Below are positions 53,440-63,187 of a stretch of 64,000 nt of DNA, one piece after another. The notes below the pieces were generated by a model. It made no database searches, was not told the origin of the DNA, and saw nothing but the letters and a program-made list of their open reading frames with translations. Where the stretch lies: the NCBI RefSeq assembly GCF_000337035.1, contig NZ_AOJL01000011.1, positions 29,774 to 93,773 on the forward strand. Reading direction: 5' to 3'. Positions within the stretch are counted from its first letter, which is position 1, and every line of letters starts with the position of its first letter. This DNA is from Halorubrum coriense DSM 10284. GTDB taxonomy: Archaea; Halobacteriota; Halobacteria; Halobacteriales; Haloferacaceae. A program made the position numbers and the translations under genes.

Positions 53440-54063
53440 GTGCGTCTCCCGGCGGCGGCGTGGCGCGAGCGCGTGGAGTTCGAGCGCCGGCTGGTCCACG
53501 CCAGCGGCACCCTCTACCCGGTCCCGTACCTGCTGGGCTGGATCTCGTGGCGGACGACCGGCCGGCTGCTCATCCTGAGCGTCGCGGTCGCGGCCGTCCT
53601 CGAAGCCCTGCGCCTCACCGACTCGGTCGGCCCGCTCGACCCCCTGTACGACGCCCTCGTCCGCGAGTACGAGGCCGACGGGATCGCGGGCTACGCGCTG
53701 TACCAGGTCGGGATGGCCACGACCGCGCTCGTCTTCGCGCCCGTCTTCGCCGTGCCCGCGATGTGGATGCTCTCCGTCGGCGACCCGATAAGCGGCGGGC
53801 TCGGCGAGAACGCGGCGACGGAGCCGAAGCGGCTCCCCGTGGTCGCGGCGATGGTGTTCGTCTGCTTCGGGATCGCCGTCCCGTACGCGATCCCCGAGTT
53901 CGGCCCCGATCCGGGCGTTATCGTCGCGCTCGCCGGGGCGATCCCCGCGGCGATCGCCGACGGGCTCCCGCCGCTCATCCGCGGCGTGGCCGTCGACGAC
54001 AACCTCACCATCCCGCCGGCGGCCGCGTCCGGGATGTTCCTCGCGGCGGCGCTGATCGGGTAG
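53440..54063 (+). CDS. Dolichol kinase/CTP-dependent kinase-like membrane protein
   Basis: A 207-aa protein with about six membrane segments, starting at GTG 53440 four bases after the glyS stop. FERRLVHASGTLYPVPYLLG at the start and MWMLSVGDPISGGLGENAAT with RLPVVAAMVFVCFGIAVPY match the SEC59/DGK1-like family, where the D-P-x-x-x motif is linked to CTP use. In haloarchaea such proteins are annotated as dolichol kinase. It would recycle dolichol phosphate, the carrier for S-layer N-glycosylation, thus a functional link to the left half of the window. The reaction has not been shown for this protein. Confidence 0.75.
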   Translation: MRLPAAAWRERVEFERRLVHASGTLYPVPYLLGWISWRTTGRLLILSVAVAAVLEALRLTDSVGPLDPLYDALVREYEADGIAGYALYQVGMATTALVFAPVFAVPAMWMLSVGDPISGGLGENAATEPKRLPVVAAMVFVCFGIAVPYAIPEFGPDPGVIVALAGAIPAAIADGLPPLIRGVAVDDNLTIPPAAASGMFLAAALIG

Positions 54064-54121
54064 GCGTCCCGCCCGGCGCGGACGGCAGCGCCGTCGCTCG
54101 CCGGGCGAAACTGAGAGAAGC

Positions 54122-54205
54122 GCCGAGGCGGAGATTTGAACTCCGGTGTCCGAATGGACAGTAGATTTCGAATCTACCGCCTTGGCCAGGCTAGGCTACC
54201 TCGGC
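54122..54205 (-). tRNA. tRNA-Ser, anticodon CGA
   Basis: The minus strand folds as a tRNA of 84 bases. The acceptor stem is GCCGAGG/CCTCGGC. The anticodon stem-loop is GTAGA-TTCGAAA-TCTAC, giving anticodon CGA (serine, codon UCG). A long variable arm (about GTCC ATTC GGAC) is the class II sign of tRNA-Ser. The T arm is CCGGAGTTCAAATCTCCG. The 3' CCA is not encoded. No intron is visible. Confidence 0.95.
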
Positions 54206-54355
54206 TCGATTCGGTGTTGGCCGGTTCCGCTGTTATGCGTTTCGATCGCCGCCGCGGCGCGGCACCGCGATTGCTCGCCGAGCGTCCCGCCGGTCCGCCG
54301 AGCGTCCCGCCGCCCCGCCGACAACGCTTTTCGGCCCGGCTCCCGTGCGGTGGGT

Positions 54356-55318
54356 ATGGACGTCCCCGAAGCGGCCGACGCCTGCGCCCGCGTCGTCGAC
54401 GAGGTCGGCGGCGCGGTCGTCGCCGACCGCGAGTTCCTCGACCGCGTCACCCTCGGCATCCTCGCCCGCGGCCACGTCCTCCTCGAAGACGTACCGGGCA
54501 CCGGCAAGACCCTCTCGGCGCGCTCGTTCGCGACCGCGCTCGGTCTGGAGTTCTCGCGGATCCAGTTCACCCCCGACCTCCTGCCCGCTGACGTCACCGG
54601 GACCAACGTGTTCGACGAGCGCGACGGCTCTTTCACCTTCTCGCCGGGCCCGATCTTCGCGAACGTCGTCCTCGCCGACGAGATTAACCGCGCGCCGCCG
54701 AAGACGCAGGCCGCCCTCTTGGAGGCGATGGAGGAGGGGCAGGTGACCGTCGACGGCGAGACCCACGCCCTCCCGAGCCCGTTCTACGTGATCGCGACGC
54801 AGAATCCGGTCGAGAGCGAGGGCGCGTTCCCGTTGCCGGAGGCCCAGCTCGATCGGTTCACGATCAAGACCTCCATCGGCTACCCGGACGAGGAGGGCGA
54901 GCTGGAGCTGCTCCGGCGGCGCGCCGGCCGCGTCGAGCAGTCCCCGACGGTCGACCGCGTCCTCGACCCCGACTCCGTGGCGGCGCTGCGGGAGGTCCCG
55001 GAGTCCGTCCGCGTCGACGACGACCTGCTCCGCTACGCCGCGGCGCTCGCCCGAGCGACCCGCGAGGACCGCCGCGTCGAGGCCGGCGTCTCCCCACGGG
55101 GCACGCAGCGCCTCTTCGAGACGGCCCGGGCGGCCGCGGTCGTCGCCGGCCGCGAGTTCGTCACGCCAGACGACGTGAAGCGGGTCGCGGAGCCGACGCT
55201 CGCCCACCGACTAGTGTTGACGCCGGACGCGGCCGTCAACGACGTCAACGAGCCCGACGTGATCGGAGACGTGCTCGACCGCGTCGCGGTGCCGACGGTG
55301 GAGCCGCCCGAGGCGTAG
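54356..55318 (+). CDS. MoxR-type AAA+ ATPase
   Basis: A 320-aa AAA+ chaperone. Walker A is EDVPGTGKTLSARSFATAL and Walker B is VVLADEINRAPPKTQAALLE. The sensor region TQNPVESEGAFPLPEAQLDR is the MoxR hallmark, followed by the lid (PRGTQRLFETARAAAVVAGR). MoxR proteins usually work with von Willebrand A proteins, but none is next to it here. It may mature or chaperone protein complexes. ATG 54356 was chosen; upstream residues overlap the tRNA gene. Confidence 0.94.
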   Translation: MDVPEAADACARVVDEVGGAVVADREFLDRVTLGILARGHVLLEDVPGTGKTLSARSFATALGLEFSRIQFTPDLLPADVTGTNVFDERDGSFTFSPGPIFANVVLADEINRAPPKTQAALLEAMEEGQVTVDGETHALPSPFYVIATQNPVESEGAFPLPEAQLDRFTIKTSIGYPDEEGELELLRRRAGRVEQSPTVDRVLDPDSVAALREVPESVRVDDDLLRYAAALARATREDRRVEAGVSPRGTQRLFETARAAAVVAGREFVTPDDVKRVAEPTLAHRLVLTPDAAVNDVNEPDVIGDVLDRVAVPTVEPPEA

Positions 55319-55345
55319 ACCCCGCGGAGACCGCCATTCTCGGCT

Positions 55346-55900
55346 CTACTCCGCGCCCTCGTCCCGCTCCGCCAGCAGCTCCGTCGCCGTGAGCAGCGAC
55401 TCCAGCTCGACATCGTGATCCGCGAGGAGCGCTTCCGCCCCCTCCTCGCGGTCGACGACGACCAGCACGCGGTTCACGGTCGCGCCCGCCTCGCGGAGCG
55501 CCTCGACCGCGTCGACCGCGGACTGCCCCGTCGTGGCGATGTCCTCGATCACGACGACCTCCTCGCCCTCGTCGAGCCGCCCCTCGATCCGGTTGCCCGT
55601 GCCGTACTCCTTCGCCTGCTTGCGCGCGATGACATACGGGCGACCGAGCTCGGCGGCCGTCACCGCCACCAGCGGGACCGCGCCCAGCGCGACGCCGGCC
55701 AGCTTCGCGTTCGCGGCGGCGAGACGGTCGGCGAACGCCTCGGCGACGAGCGTCAGCGCGTCCGGGTCGGTCTCGAAGAGGTACTTGTCGACGTAGTAGT
55801 CGCTCGTGCCGCCGTGTGACAGCTCGAACTCGCCGAATCGGACGGCGTCGGCCGCCGTGAGCGCCGCGATCAACTCGCGTCGTCGGTCGTCGTCGGTCAT
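55346..55900 (-). CDS. pyrE: Orotate phosphoribosyltransferase
   Basis: A 184-aa enzyme joining orotate and PRPP to give OMP in pyrimidine synthesis. The PRPP loop reads [20 protein letters not shown], with acidic Glu-Asp and TTG. The substrate loop is [20 protein letters not shown], and [17 protein letters not shown] lies at the orotate-binding N-terminus. In haloarchaea this is the pyrE2-type gene. It is tail-to-tail with the MoxR gene (27 bases between stops). Confidence 0.95.
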   Translation of the reverse strand: MTDDDRRRELIAALTAADAVRFGEFELSHGGTSDYYVDKYLFETDPDALTLVAEAFADRLAAANAKLAGVALGAVPLVAVTAAELGRPYVIARKQAKEYGTGNRIEGRLDEGEEVVVIEDIATTGQSAVDAVEALREAGATVNRVLVVVDREEGAEALLADHDVELESLLTATELLAERDEGAE

Positions 55901-55973
55901 ACGCCGAGAAGGGCCGTCGGCGACAATAAACGGGTCGGAACGCGGAGGCGACCCGCCTCGCCCCCGTCCCCGC

Positions 55974-58900
55974 TCACTCCCCCGCCGGGAGGACGAGCGT
56001 CACGGTCGTTCCCGCGCCGTCGAGCCCGGGGCCGAACCGGATCTCGCCGCCGTACGCCTCCACCACCCACGCGGCGATCCACAGCCCGACGCCGGTGTTG
56101 TGTCGCAGCTGCGTCACCTCGCGGTCCTCGGCGATGACCTCTTGGACTCCGGTCGGGATCCCCGGGCCGTCGTCGGCGACGCTCACCCGTACGACCCCGC
56201 CGTCCGGGTCGCCCTCGGCGGTCACCGCGACGCGCGGCGCGTCGCCGCCGTGTTCGACCGCGTTTTCCACGAGGTGGTCGACGGCGATCGCGAGGCGGTC
56301 GTCGCCCCGCACCGCGATCTCCGGCGGCACGTCGGCGGTGATCCGCGCGTCCGGGTGGTCGGCGGCGTGCCCCGCGATGACCTCCTCGACGACCGCCTCC
56401 ACGTCGACCGGGACGGGGTCGGTCGCGTACCCCTCTTCGACGACCCGCCGCAGCGTGGTGGCCCCCTCGGCGACGCCGCTCAGCCGCTTGCCTGTCGCCT
56501 CGATCCGCCGCGCGTGGTCGCGGACCCGGTCGTCGTCGGTCCGGTCGGTGATCTCGCTGGCGAAGCCGAACACGACGTTCAGCTCGTTGCGGAGGTTGTG
56601 CCTGAGGATCCGGTTGACGATCCGGACGTACCGCTCCCGGCGCTTCCGGTCGGTGATGTCGGTGTAGATGCCGAACGCCCGCCGCACCCCTTCGGTCTCG
56701 TAGCTGAACCCGCGGAAGAGGAACTCCCGCGGCCCGTCGACGGTCTGTCGTCGGACCTCCTCCGTGGTGAAGCCGTGCTCGCGAACCAGCGCGTCGAGGT
56801 CGACTCCCTCGGCGGAACCCCCTCCCCCCCGGTCGCCGAGCCGATCGTCGTCGATGTCCAACGCCCCGATCGTCCGGCCGCGGATCGCCGACTCGTCCGC
56901 GCCGAACTGCGCCTCGAACGCCGGGTTGGCCCCGTCGATCACCGTCTCGTCGTCCTCGAGGATGACCTCCATCACCGGGTCCGGTATCCGGTCGAAGAGC
57001 CGCCGGAAGCGGTCGCGTTCGGCCGACAGCTCCGTCCGCGTCCGGCGGAGCGCGGTGACGTCGGACAGCGACCCGACGACGCCGCCCCCGCGGTCGGACA
57101 GCGTCGACAGGCGCAGCTGCCCGTACCGCGGCTGCCGGTCGCCCTCACGCTCGACGGTCAGCTCCACCGTCCTCGTGGTCTCTCGGCCGCTCGCGCTCTC
57201 GGCCGTCGCGCCGGTGAGGGCTCCGACCGCGTCGGCCACGCGCTCCCCGTCGTCCGGGGCGACGAGCGCGTCAAGCCGCCGGCCGACGATGTCCCCGGCG
57301 TCGGCGTCGCCGATCCACTCGGCGAACGGTCCGGTGGCGTAGGTGATCCCGCCGTTGTCGTCGAGGACGCACACCATGTCGTCGACGTTCTTCAGCGCGT
57401 CCTCGTACGTCCGGAGCCGCCGTCGCCGGTCGTTGGCGTCCATCGCTGCGACGGCGTTCGTCGCCAGCAGCTCGAGTACGCTGACGTCGCTCTCCTCGAA
57501 GGCGTCCGGCTCCTCGGAGCCGACGATGAACACGCCTTGGTCCGCGAGCGGCACCGCGACGAACGAGCGCATGCCGTGGTACTCGGTCCGGTCCGCGCTC
57601 GGGCCGTCGCCGATCGACGCGAGGCGCCCGTCGGTCGCGAGGTCGTCGCACACCCACCGCTCGCCCGACCGGAAGACGTCGCCGGTGATCCCCTCGCTCG
57701 GCGGGCGCGGCTCCCGGCTGGCGGCGAACGCGTCGCCGATCCCGTCGCTCGTGGCGACGAGACGGAGTCGGCCGATATCCTCCTCGAACAGCCGCACGCC
57801 GCTTATCTGGTAGTCGAGGATCTGGTCTGCGGCCTCGACGAGCCGCTCCGCGACTCCCTCCGCGTCCCCCTCGCGCTGGATGCGTTCGACGGTCCCGAGC
57901 AGCCGTTCGAGGGTCCGCTCGCGGTGCTTCCGCTCGGAGACGTCGGCGAAGAACACGGACAGCCCGTTCGGCGAGGGGTAGGCGGTCACGTCGGTCCACA
58001 GGTCGAGCGGCTCGTACCGGTCCTCGAAGGAGACGGTCTCCTGCGTCTCCATCGCCCGCCGGTAGTTGCGCTCGTACTTCCGCCCGAGCGCCGCCGGGAA
58101 CTCCGCCCAGATGTCGTCGCCGATTAGCGCCTCGGCGTCGCGCTCGAGCAGCGACGCGGCGGCCTCGTTGACGTAGGTGAACCGGAACTCGTCGTCGAGC
58201 GCGAAGAAGCCGTCGTCGACCCGGTCGAGCGTCTCCTCGAAGCGGTCGACCGCCGCCGCCCGCTCCTCGCTGGCCACCTCGCGCTCGATCGCCCCCCCGA
58301 GCCACTCGGCGAGCAGTTCAACGAACAGCCGCTCGGACTCGTCGAACGGTCGGTCGCGGGAGTCGAGGTCGAGGAAACAGAGCGTCCCGTACACCTCGCC
58401 GCCGACGACGACCCGACCGCCGACGTAGCTGCCGACGCCGAACCGCTCGTACGACGGGTGGTCGCCCAGCCCCGCGGCCTCCGGGTCGGTGATCGCGACG
58501 ACGCCGGGGGTTCCGCCGGCCGCCTCGCCGCTTTCGGCCCGGTCGTCCCGCTCGGATCCGGCGTCCGCGCCGCCGCGGACCGTCCGATGGCAGTACGTCA
58601 GCTCCAACGGGACCGTCCCGTCGTCGTCGTCGACTTCCTCCGCCGCGATCGACTCCACGAGCCCGGTCGAGTCCCTGAACCGCCGGAGTTCGATCCGGTC
58701 GTCGTCGACCCGAGAGGAGTAGCCGATCGACAGCCCGAGGTAGTCGCGGCCGAGGTCCAGCAGGGCGTCGATCTGCTCGTCGAGGTCGGCGCACCGGTCC
58801 GAGACGATCCGCACGAACGGTTCGAGGAACGCTCGCTCTCCCGCGCCCGTCGCGGCCGGTTCGGGCTCGGTGCGGCTTCCCGCCGGTTCGGGTCCGCTCC

Positions 58901-59324
58901 GTTCTAGCTCCGCCTCGTCGTCGCGTCCAACCGCGGTCGCCGCCACCCGGTCGGCGAGCGTCTCGCCGTCGGCCGCGAGCCGCCGCCCGGAGACGTACTC
59001 GACGCCGACCCGGCTCGCGTCGATTGCCGCGTCCGGGTCGTCCTCCGCCGAGTACGCGAGGACGGGGGCGTCCGGATAGCGCTCGCGGACCGCGACGAGG
59101 CGGTCGAGCGACTCCTCGGCGTCGAGTAGCCGGACGACGACGGCGGTCGGCGTCGCTCCGCGCGTCACCGCCATCCTGCGGGCAGACGCCGCCCCGCCGT
59201 CGCTTCCGGGGCGTCCGCTCTCGGCGTCGCCCTCGTCCGCGTGGCGTACCCGGACGCTCTCGGGCAGCCTCGCCCACGGGGCGTCGACCGGCTCCCCGAC
59301 GTGGAGCGGCCCCTCAGCGCACAT
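55974..59324 (-). CDS. Large multi-sensor histidine kinase (receiver-like, GAF, PAS, GAF, PAS, PAS)
   Basis: An 1116-aa soluble kinase. Residues 50-135 look like a degenerate receiver ([37 protein letters not shown]), with no typical phospho-Asp. GAF 1 is at about 165-350 ([20 protein letters not shown]), PAS 1 about 365-475, GAF 2 about 480-640 ([20 protein letters not shown]), PAS 2 about 650-780 and PAS 3 about 790-900. The H-box is [20 protein letters not shown]; the ATPase domain has [20 protein letters not shown] and [18 protein letters not shown]. It probably senses several cues and controls an unlinked target. Start ATG 59324. Confidence 0.93.
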   Translation of the reverse strand: MCAEGPLHVGEPVDAPWARLPESVRVRHADEGDAESGRPGSDGGAASARRMAVTRGATPTAVVVRLLDAEESLDRLVAVRERYPDAPVLAYSAEDDPDAAIDASRVGVEYVSGRRLAADGETLADRVAATAVGRDDEAELERSGPEPAGSRTEPEPAATGAGERAFLEPFVRIVSDRCADLDEQIDALLDLGRDYLGLSIGYSSRVDDDRIELRRFRDSTGLVESIAAEEVDDDDGTVPLELTYCHRTVRGGADAGSERDDRAESGEAAGGTPGVVAITDPEAAGLGDHPSYERFGVGSYVGGRVVVGGEVYGTLCFLDLDSRDRPFDESERLFVELLAEWLGGAIEREVASEERAAAVDRFEETLDRVDDGFFALDDEFRFTYVNEAAASLLERDAEALIGDDIWAEFPAALGRKYERNYRRAMETQETVSFEDRYEPLDLWTDVTAYPSPNGLSVFFADVSERKHRERTLERLLGTVERIQREGDAEGVAERLVEAADQILDYQISGVRLFEEDIGRLRLVATSDGIGDAFAASREPRPPSEGITGDVFRSGERWVCDDLATDGRLASIGDGPSADRTEYHGMRSFVAVPLADQGVFIVGSEEPDAFEESDVSVLELLATNAVAAMDANDRRRRLRTYEDALKNVDDMVCVLDDNGGITYATGPFAEWIGDADAGDIVGRRLDALVAPDDGERVADAVGALTGATAESASGRETTRTVELTVEREGDRQPRYGQLRLSTLSDRGGGVVGSLSDVTALRRTRTELSAERDRFRRLFDRIPDPVMEVILEDDETVIDGANPAFEAQFGADESAIRGRTIGALDIDDDRLGDRGGGGSAEGVDLDALVREHGFTTEEVRRQTVDGPREFLFRGFSYETEGVRRAFGIYTDITDRKRRERYVRIVNRILRHNLRNELNVVFGFASEITDRTDDDRVRDHARRIEATGKRLSGVAEGATTLRRVVEEGYATDPVPVDVEAVVEEVIAGHAADHPDARITADVPPEIAVRGDDRLAIAVDHLVENAVEHGGDAPRVAVTAEGDPDGGVVRVSVADDGPGIPTGVQEVIAEDREVTQLRHNTGVGLWIAAWVVEAYGGEIRFGPGLDGAGTTVTLVLPAGE

Positions 59325-59601
59325 CCGTGACGGGGGCGGTCCGCGGCGGCCGACCGCGGCGGACTCCTGTTGCGCTCATCTCCCCCGAGTACCCCCCGTC
59401 TCGCGCGCTCGGCCGCGGGCGGGACGCGGGCCCTCCCCGCCGGCCGGGTCGCCGTTTCCGTGGCCCATCGGTTCGGTCACCGCGCCACCTACGAACGGCC
59501 CCCTAATAATCGTTCCTTCCGGGTTTTCGGAATCGATACTCCGAGTCGACGGGGCGGTCGTCCCGACACGATTTAGGCGGCCCGCTCACAACTGGCCGGT
59601 A

Positions 59602-61089
59602 ATGAGCACGCAGGCCGCGACGGCGGACCGGACAGTCGTGATCGGGCTGGAGGTCCACGTCCAGCTCGAGACCGACACGAAGATCTTCTGTGGCTGCTCG
59701 ACGGAGCCCGGCGACGACGAGGAGCCGAACACGCGCACCTGCCCGACCTGCCTCGGGCTCCCGGGCGCGCTCCCGGTCCTCAACGAGGCCGCCGTCGAGG
59801 CCGCGGTGAAGGTCGGGAAGGCCATCGACGCCGACATCCCCGAGACGACAACGTTCCACCGGAAGAACTACTACTACCCCGACCTCCCGAAGAACTTCCA
59901 GCTCACCCAGTACGACGCGCCGATCTGCGCCGACGGCGAGCTGGAGGTCCGCGTCGACGGCGACCCGCGGCCCATCGGGATCACCCGCGCACACCTCGAG
60001 GAGGACCCCGGCAGCCTCCAGCACGCGGGCGGCTCCATCGAGTCGGCGACCCACACGCTGGTGAACTACAACCGCGCCGGCACACCGCTGATGGAGATCG
60101 TCACGGAGCCGGACTTCCGCTCGCCGGCCGAGACGCGCGCGTTCCTCGCCAAGCTGGAGGAGGTCTTGGAGTACCTCGGCGTGTTTGACCCCGGCCGCGA
60201 CGGGAGCCTGCGCGTCGACGCCAACGTCTCCCTGGTCCCCGCCGAGCACGTCGACGACGACGGAACGATCGACGGCGACGCGCTCGACGACGTCAACCGC
60301 GCGGAGGTGAAGAACATCTCCAGTCACAAGGGCGCGGAGCAGGCGCTCGCCTACGAGGTCACGAGACAGGAGAACGTCCTCCGGCGCGGCCGCGAGATCG
60401 AACAGGAGACCCGCCACTGGGACGAGGACCGCGGCGTCACCGTCGGGATGCGCTCGAAGGAGGCTGAGAAGGACTACCGCTACTTCCGCGAGGGCGACCT
60501 CCCCGCGCTGGAGGTGGCCGACTGGAAGGAGCAGATCGCGATTCCGGAGCTCCCCGACGCCCGCCGCGAGCGCTTCCGCGAGGAGTACGGGTTAGACCGC
60601 GAGGCCGCCTCGAAGCTCACTTCCACGAAGGCGGTCGCGGACTTCTTCGAGGACGTGGCGAGCGAGTTCGACCCCGGCCTCGCCGCGACGTGGGTCGCCG
60701 ACAACCTGCTCGGCGAGCTCAACTACCGCGAGATGGCGATCACGGACGTGGAGGGGCGGCTCGACGAGTTCACGCGCCTGATCGAGCTGGTCGCCGCCGA
60801 CGAGCTGACGGTGAAGAACGCTGAGGAGGTCGTCCTCCGTCAGATGCTCGACGGGGGCGACGACCCCGAGACCGTCATCGACCGCGAGGGGCTCGGGAAG
60901 GCCGAGAGCGGCGAGGTCGAGGCCGCCGTCGCGGCCGCCATCGACGAGAACCCCGACGCCGTGAGCGACTACCACGACGGCGACGAGGGTGCGATCAACT
61001 TCCTCGTCGGGCAGGTGATGCAGGCGACCGGCGGCAGCGCCGACCCCGGACAGGTGAACGGGCTGCTCCGCGAACGGCTGGACGGCTGA
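59602..61089 (+). CDS. gatB: Asp-tRNA(Asn)/Glu-tRNA(Gln) amidotransferase subunit B
   Basis: A 495-aa subunit of the GatCAB complex that converts misacylated Asp-tRNA(Asn) or Glu-tRNA(Gln) to the correct form. It starts near VVIGLEVHVQLETDTKIFCG, and the zinc site is CGCSTEPGDDEE with CPTCLGLPGALPV. Further motifs are HRKNYYYPDLPKNFQLTQYD, HLEEDPGSLQHAG and RAGTPLMEIVTEPDFRSP. The C-terminal YqeY-like domain ends INFLVGQVMQATGGSADPGQ. In haloarchaea, GatA and GatC are encoded elsewhere. Monocistronic here. Confidence 0.97.
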   Translation: MSTQAATADRTVVIGLEVHVQLETDTKIFCGCSTEPGDDEEPNTRTCPTCLGLPGALPVLNEAAVEAAVKVGKAIDADIPETTTFHRKNYYYPDLPKNFQLTQYDAPICADGELEVRVDGDPRPIGITRAHLEEDPGSLQHAGGSIESATHTLVNYNRAGTPLMEIVTEPDFRSPAETRAFLAKLEEVLEYLGVFDPGRDGSLRVDANVSLVPAEHVDDDGTIDGDALDDVNRAEVKNISSHKGAEQALAYEVTRQENVLRRGREIEQETRHWDEDRGVTVGMRSKEAEKDYRYFREGDLPALEVADWKEQIAIPELPDARRERFREEYGLDREAASKLTSTKAVADFFEDVASEFDPGLAATWVADNLLGELNYREMAITDVEGRLDEFTRLIELVAADELTVKNAEEVVLRQMLDGGDDPETVIDREGLGKAESGEVEAAVAAAIDENPDAVSDYHDGDEGAINFLVGQVMQATGGSADPGQVNGLLRERLDG

Positions 61090-61152
61090 GACGGTCGGGC
61101 CGCCCGAATCATCCCCGCCGACTCCCCCTTTCCCTCACGCCCCTCAAACCCC

Positions 61153-61455
61153 ATGGCAATCGTCGAAACGGTCGTCGTCGCCCTCCTCCTCCTGTTCACG
61201 TGGGCGATCCACGGCCGCGGGAAGGTCGGCCTGATCGCGGGCTACGACGGCGACCTCCCGCCGGAGCGCGAGGCGGAACTCGCCCGGGACGCGGCCGCGG
61301 TCCTCGTCGTCGCGGCGGCCGCGAGTAGTCTGCTCGTCGTCGACGCTTGGACCGGCGCAGTCCCCCGTCCCGGCGCGCTGGTGACGGTCGCGGTCCTCGC
61401 CGCGGTCGCGTGGTTCCTTCGGAAGTGGAACGGCCGCGAGCCCGACCGAGAGTGA
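61153..61455 (+). CDS. Small membrane protein, function unknown
   Basis: A 100-aa protein with three predicted helices: VETVVVALLLLFTWAIHGRG (about 4-22), AAAVLVVAAAASSLLVVDAW (about 47-66) and GALVTVAVLAAVAWFLRKWN (about 73-93). The short loop GKVGLIAGYDGDLPPEREAE lies between helices 1 and 2. I know it as a haloarchaeal hypothetical without an assigned role. It lies 63 bases after gatB on the same strand. Confidence 0.7.
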   Translation: MAIVETVVVALLLLFTWAIHGRGKVGLIAGYDGDLPPEREAELARDAAAVLVVAAAASSLLVVDAWTGAVPRPGALVTVAVLAAVAWFLRKWNGREPDRE

Positions 61456-61516
61456 GCCGCCCGACTCGACCCACCGAAACCGTGCGATTGACGCCCGCCC
61501 GCCCGCTACCGCGTCC

Positions 61517-61732
61517 ATGGACGTGACCGTCGAGGTCGTCGGCGAGGGGGTCGACGAGTACAGCCTCGCCGCCGACGCGACGTACGACGACCTGATCCGC
61601 GCCGCGGGCTACCACCCGCAGGAGGCGTCGGCGCTCGTCGACGGCTCGCCGGTCCCGGGCGACCGCGTCGTCGACGCCGAGGAGGTCCGCGTGCTGCGAC
61701 TGATAAAGGGCGGCGCGACGGGCGGCGCGTGA
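61517..61732 (+). CDS. samp2: Ubiquitin-like small archaeal modifier protein (SAMP2-type) with masked diglycine
   Basis: A 71-aa beta-grasp protein: MDVTVEVVGEGVDEYSLAAD, ATYDDLIRAAGYHPQEASAL, VDGSPVPGDRVVDAEEVRV, LRLIKGG, then ATGGA. SAMP2 of Haloferax ends exactly at LIKGG; the diglycine carboxylate is adenylated by the E1-like UbaA and used for isopeptide bonds and tRNA thiolation (family knowledge). Here Gly65-Gly66 are followed by five residues, so processing, or read-out at an internal site, would be needed. The TGA stop overlaps the GTG start of the GNAT gene (61729). Confidence 0.88.
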   Translation: MDVTVEVVGEGVDEYSLAADATYDDLIRAAGYHPQEASALVDGSPVPGDRVVDAEEVRVLRLIKGGATGGA

Positions 61733-62205
61733 CCGGGGAGCGCGACGGGAGCGACTCGCCGGACGCGCCCGACCCGCGCGACCCGCCCGCGGACGTGACC
61801 GTCGAGCTGGCGACCCCTGCCGACCGCCTCGATGTCCTCCGTATCCTCGACGCCGCGATGCTGGAGACCGACGCGGACGTCGTCGACGACCGGATCGACG
61901 CTGGCGACGTCCTCGTCGCGCGTTCGACGCGGACCGGCGGCGTCGTCGGCGCGCTGGTCGCCGTGCGACCCGACCCCGCCCGGCTCCACGTCGACGCGGT
62001 GGCCGTCAGGCGGGCGCGCCGCGGGCGAGGGATCGGCTCGGCGCTCGTCGCGGCCGCGGTCGACCGCGGAGCGTCGGATCCCGCGGTCGACGCCGTCACC
62101 GCGGCGTTCGACGCCGAGCTGACCGCGTTCTACGAGGCGCTGGGACTCTCGGTCGCGGTCGACGACGAAGGCTCCGGGCGACGCGTCGGCCGGCGCTCGG
62201 TGTAG
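61729..62205 (+). CDS. GNAT-family N-acetyltransferase
   Basis: A 158-aa acetyltransferase. The acetyl-CoA motif is VRRARRGRGIGSALVAAAVD (RxGIG type), preceded by the strand LHVDAVAVR. The C-terminal LTAFYEALGLSV is the usual tail, and the N-terminus has a Pro/Asp-rich leader of about 25 residues. Start codon is GTG at 61729, overlapping the SAMP2 stop by four bases, so the two genes are co-translated. Substrate unknown; the link to SAMP2 (protein lysine chemistry) is suggestive only. Confidence 0.88.
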   Translation: MTGERDGSDSPDAPDPRDPPADVTVELATPADRLDVLRILDAAMLETDADVVDDRIDAGDVLVARSTRTGGVVGALVAVRPDPARLHVDAVAVRRARRGRGIGSALVAAAVDRGASDPAVDAVTAAFDAELTAFYEALGLSVAVDDEGSGRRVGRRSV

Positions 62206-62283
62206 TCGTCCCTGTCCCGCCGACGGACGCGCGCTCACCGGCGAACGACGCCGATAAACGGTCGGCCGGTCTACGAGCCGCCA

Positions 62284-63069
62284 ATGAGCGGGAAAGACGA
62301 CTACTACAACCGATCTAAACAGCAGGGGTACCGCGCCCGGTCCGCCTACAAGCTGAAACAGCTCGACGAGGAAGCGGACCTGCTCGCCTCCGGCGACACC
62401 GTGGTCGACCTCGGGGCCGCGCCCGGCGGGTGGCTTCAGGTCGCCGCCGAGGAGGTCGGCGAGGGCGGCACCGTCGTCGGCGTCGACCTCCAGCGCATCG
62501 AGGCCCTCGACGAGGCCGACGTCGAGACGATCCGCGGCGACATGACGGAGGAGCGCACCCGGCACTACCTGCGCGAGGCGGTCGGCGAGCGCGGCGCGGA
62601 CGTCGTCGCGAGCGACATGGCCCCGAACATGACCGGCGAGTACTCGCTCGACCACGCCCGCTCGGTCCACCTCGCGCGGCAGGCGCTCGACACCGCCGAC
62701 GAGCTGCTCGCGACCGGCGGCGACTTCGTCGTGAAGGTGTTCCAGGGCGAGGACCTCGACGCCTTCCGCGACGACGTGGCGGCGTCGTTCCAGTACGTCC
62801 GTACCGTCTCGCCGCCCGCCTCGCGGGACGCCTCCTCCGAGGTGTACCTCGTCGCGAAGGGGTACACAACCTCACCGGTCGCCAAGGGCGACCGCGTCGA
62901 GGTGACGATCGAAGAGGAGGGCGACGAGGGGGACGGGATCGCCTACGTCGACGGCTACACGCTGTTCGTCGACGCCGACGTCGGGGAGACGCTCGCGGTC
63001 GAGGTCACCGACGTGAAGCCGCGGTTCGGCTTCGCGAAGCCCGTCGACGGGGCGGAGCCGTCGGCCTGA
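62284..63069 (+). CDS. rlmE: 23S rRNA (uridine-2'-O-) methyltransferase with TRAM domain
   Basis: A 261-aa FtsJ/RrmJ-type enzyme that methylates the 2'-OH of a uridine in the 23S A-loop. SAM motif: VVDLGAAPGGWLQVAAEEVG; catalytic Lys-Asp-Lys-Glu set: early Lys of SAYKLKQLDEEADLL, Asp in ASDMAPNMTGEYSLDH, Lys in FVVKVFQGEDLDAF, Glu in SSEVYLVAKGY. The C-terminal 65 residues form a TRAM domain (KGDRVEVTIEEEGDEGDGIA ... VTDVKPRFGFAKPV), an RNA-binding addition found in archaeal members. Monocistronic. Confidence 0.95.
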   Translation: MSGKDDYYNRSKQQGYRARSAYKLKQLDEEADLLASGDTVVDLGAAPGGWLQVAAEEVGEGGTVVGVDLQRIEALDEADVETIRGDMTEERTRHYLREAVGERGADVVASDMAPNMTGEYSLDHARSVHLARQALDTADELLATGGDFVVKVFQGEDLDAFRDDVAASFQYVRTVSPPASRDASSEVYLVAKGYTTSPVAKGDRVEVTIEEEGDEGDGIAYVDGYTLFVDADVGETLAVEVTDVKPRFGFAKPVDGAEPSA

Positions 63070-63187
63070 GCCGGCGCGCTCGGTCGGTCGCGCTCGCTCT
63101 CGACTCGTCGTCCCGTTCGCGCCGTCGCTATCAGCCGGAATAATCTGACTATCGATCTTATGTACCCCCGCCGGCGAGTGACGACAA

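Noticed and set aside
55806..58127. A 773-codon open frame opposite to the large histidine kinase
   Set aside because: It is a codon-bias shadow of the GC-rich kinase gene, and the product is rich in Arg, Pro and Val with no recognisable fold. The same holds for long antisense frames over acd, NreA, GlyRS and threonine synthase.
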